Shown here: piece after piece, positions 6,851-7,740 of the stretch | Position numbering within the stretch: position 1 is the stretch's first letter | Layout of the letters: each line of letters begins with the position of its first letter | From: CAINDR01 sp964495615 | Lineage (GTDB): Bacteria > Patescibacteriota > Patescibacteriia > Patescibacteriales > UBA12465 | Direction of reading: 5' to 3' | Length of the DNA: 7,740 bases | NCBI GenBank assembly: GCA_964495615.1 | Contig: CAZBVX010000026.1 | Location: 1-7,740 of the forward strand | Notes under the pieces: model-generated | Seen by the model: the letters and a program-made list of their open reading frames with translations, nothing else | The model's database searches: none | What the model was told of the DNA's origin: nothing | Position numbers and translations under genes: made by a program

Positions 6851-6865
6851 TCTTCATTTCAGCAA
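6836..6865 (-). promoter_or_regulatory. Candidate extended -10 promoter inside the 3' end of rsmA
   Basis: Read on the minus strand, TGGTATAAT at 6844-6836 is a perfect extended -10 element (TG-n-TATAAT). A weak -35 half-match, TTGCTG, lies at 6865-6860 with an 18-base spacer. A start of transcription near 6829 would leave a leader of about 26 bases before the ATG at 6803, so this promoter could express the membrane protein and the giant gene independently of rsmA. The -10 overlaps an inverted repeat (6834-6850). In an AT-rich genome TATAAT arises by chance, so the call rests mainly on the TG extension and the position. Confidence 0.4.
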
Positions 6866-7676
6866 ATAATTTTTCCCAATTTTCCAGACTCAAATCTTCG
6901 GCCCGCACCTTGGAAGAAAAATTTAATTTTTCAAAAATATCTTCTATTTTTTTTCTCTCTTCTCCTTTTAATTTTAAGCCGCCGCAGAGATTATTCTTAA
7001 GCATCTTGCGCTTGGCGGCAAAACCAATTTTTGCCAGACGGAAAAAAAGTTTTTCTTCATCGGGATGATATTTTGTTTCTTTGGTTTTTATTTTTATAAC
7101 CGCGCTATCCACTTTCGGCTCTGGCCAAAAATTTCCCGCCTTCACTTCGCGAACTATTTTTGCCTCGCCAAAAAATTGAACTGAGAGAGCGAGCATATTC
7201 ATATTTGGAACTTGAGCAACAATCCTTTCGGCAACTTCTTTTTGAAGCATTAAAACCATCATTTCTGGTTTATTTCTGGCGCTTAAAAAATTCCGCAAAA
7301 GAATTGAACTAATATTATATGGAATATTAGCCACAATCTTGTAGGCGCCAATCTTTTCTGGATTAAATTTTAAGATGTCTTGATTAATAATTTCGACATT
7401 TTCAACTCCTTGCGAATCAATCGCAATTCTTAAAACTTCCGCTAAACGATCATCCAGTTCCACGGCAATTACTTTTTTGGCTTTTTTGGCTAATTTTGCA
7501 GTCAAAAAGCCCAGGCCAGGACCAACTTCCACGATTGTTTCAGTTTGACCAATTTCTGCACTATTTACAATTTTGTCATAAATACTTTCGGTTACCAAAA
7601 AATTCTGCCCCTTGGATCGCTGAGGATTAATTTCATAAATTCGACAAATCTCTTTCATCTGTTTGAGTAAATCCAT
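6837..7676 (-). CDS. rsmA: 16S rRNA (adenine(1518)-N6/adenine(1519)-N6)-dimethyltransferase RsmA (KsgA)
   Basis: RsmA transfers four methyl groups from S-adenosylmethionine to two adjacent adenines in helix 45 of 16S rRNA, a late checkpoint in 30S subunit maturation in the cytoplasm. The 279-residue length is close to the E. coli enzyme. Visible motifs in order are the N-terminal KGQNFL (22-27), SAM-binding motif I VEVGPGLGFLT (49-59), the acidic ribose contact VELDDRL (72-78), NQDIL (98-102) for the adenine ring, catalytic NIPY (117-120), LQKEVAERI (144-152), FWPEPKVDSAVI (183-194), and the C-terminal GFAAKRKMLKNNL (218-230). All key residues are present, so the enzyme should be active. The ATG at 7676 gives a normal N-terminus. 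It begins 7 bases after an upstream hydrophobic reading frame, with no Shine-Dalgarno. ErmB-type resistance methylases are related, but the C-terminal motifs favour RsmA. Confidence 0.96.
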   Translation of the reverse strand: MDLLKQMKEICRIYEINPQRSKGQNFLVTESIYDKIVNSAEIGQTETIVEVGPGLGFLTAKLAKKAKKVIAVELDDRLAEVLRIAIDSQGVENVEIINQDILKFNPEKIGAYKIVANIPYNISSILLRNFLSARNKPEMMVLMLQKEVAERIVAQVPNMNMLALSVQFFGEAKIVREVKAGNFWPEPKVDSAVIKIKTKETKYHPDEEKLFFRLAKIGFAAKRKMLKNNLCGGLKLKGEERKKIEDIFEKLNFSSKVRAEDLSLENWEKLFAEMKKIMV

Positions 7677-7683
7677 AAAAATT

Positions 7684-7740
7684 TTATTTAATATTTAACA
7701 AAATTGCCGTCCAAGCAATCACCAGCCACTGGACAATATA
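7684..7740 (-). CDS. C-terminal end of a hydrophobic, probably membrane, protein (partial)
   Basis: The frame open from the window edge reads YIVQWLVIAWTAILLNIK and then TAA. Eighteen residues ending in a strongly hydrophobic stretch with a terminal Lys is what the last transmembrane helix of a membrane protein would look like. The stop lies 7 bases before the rsmA ATG, typical of an operon. Another frame on the same strand also reads through most of this stretch but ends earlier and is less hydrophobic. The gene cannot be identified from so short a fragment. Confidence 0.45.
   Translation of the reverse strand, partial: YIVQWLVIAWTAILLNIK

Noticed and set aside
1..7740. tRNA, rRNA, CRISPR array, insertion sequence or riboswitch
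   Set aside because: The window is almost fully coding on one strand, with gaps of 7, 24 and 33 bases. No cloverleaf, regularly spaced identical repeats, transposase motifs or terminal inverted repeats were seen.

Overview
This AT-rich window is read entirely from the minus strand and shows four genes head to tail. In transcription order they are the last 18 codons of a hydrophobic protein (7684-7740), rsmA/ksgA (6837-7676), a small single-pass membrane protein (6267-6803), and a giant secreted cysteine-rich protein that starts at 6242 and is still open at base 1 (2,080 codons visible, C-terminus missing). The genes are tightly packed (gaps of 7, 33 and 24 bases). All visible stops are TAA, and no in-frame TGA was found in the long reading frame, so the standard bacterial code fits. 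None of the three visible starts has a recognisable Shine-Dalgarno sequence.

The organism is most likely a member of the Candidate Phyla Radiation (Patescibacteria), probably Parcubacteria-like. This is an inference from remembered protein style: a very large Sec-exported protein with repeated C-x5-G-C knots, interspersed carbohydrate-binding-like beta-sandwich domains, and motifs such as CSRWLSC and GYCL..DP.N...CLQWLP. RsmA is universal and does not fix the lineage. No search could be run.

Layout of the giant protein (residue numbers from the ATG at 6242): signal peptide 1-30; helical N-terminal region about 31-350 with a mirror-symmetric six-cysteine cluster (141-174); Gly/Ser linker 360-390; mixed region about 391-590; then from about 594 to the window edge a mosaic of C-x5-G-C motifs (nine exact copies plus one G-to-S variant) and four likely beta-sandwich domains (about 720-863, 1160-1297, 1565-1690 and 1837-1996). 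Three of the sandwich domains begin 11-13 residues after a C-x5-G-C motif. A canonical 12-residue EF-hand-type loop (1488-1499) and a DxDxDG loop (1579-1588) suggest calcium binding.

The small membrane protein and the giant protein probably form a functional pair. Both are targeted to or across the membrane, both have extracytoplasmic cysteines, they lie 24 bases apart, and they share a reading frame with a single TAA between them. A candidate extended -10 promoter inside the 3' end of rsmA could transcribe the pair separately from rsmA. The role of the pair is not known; a cell-surface fibre, adhesin or glycan-binding structure is the most economical guess.
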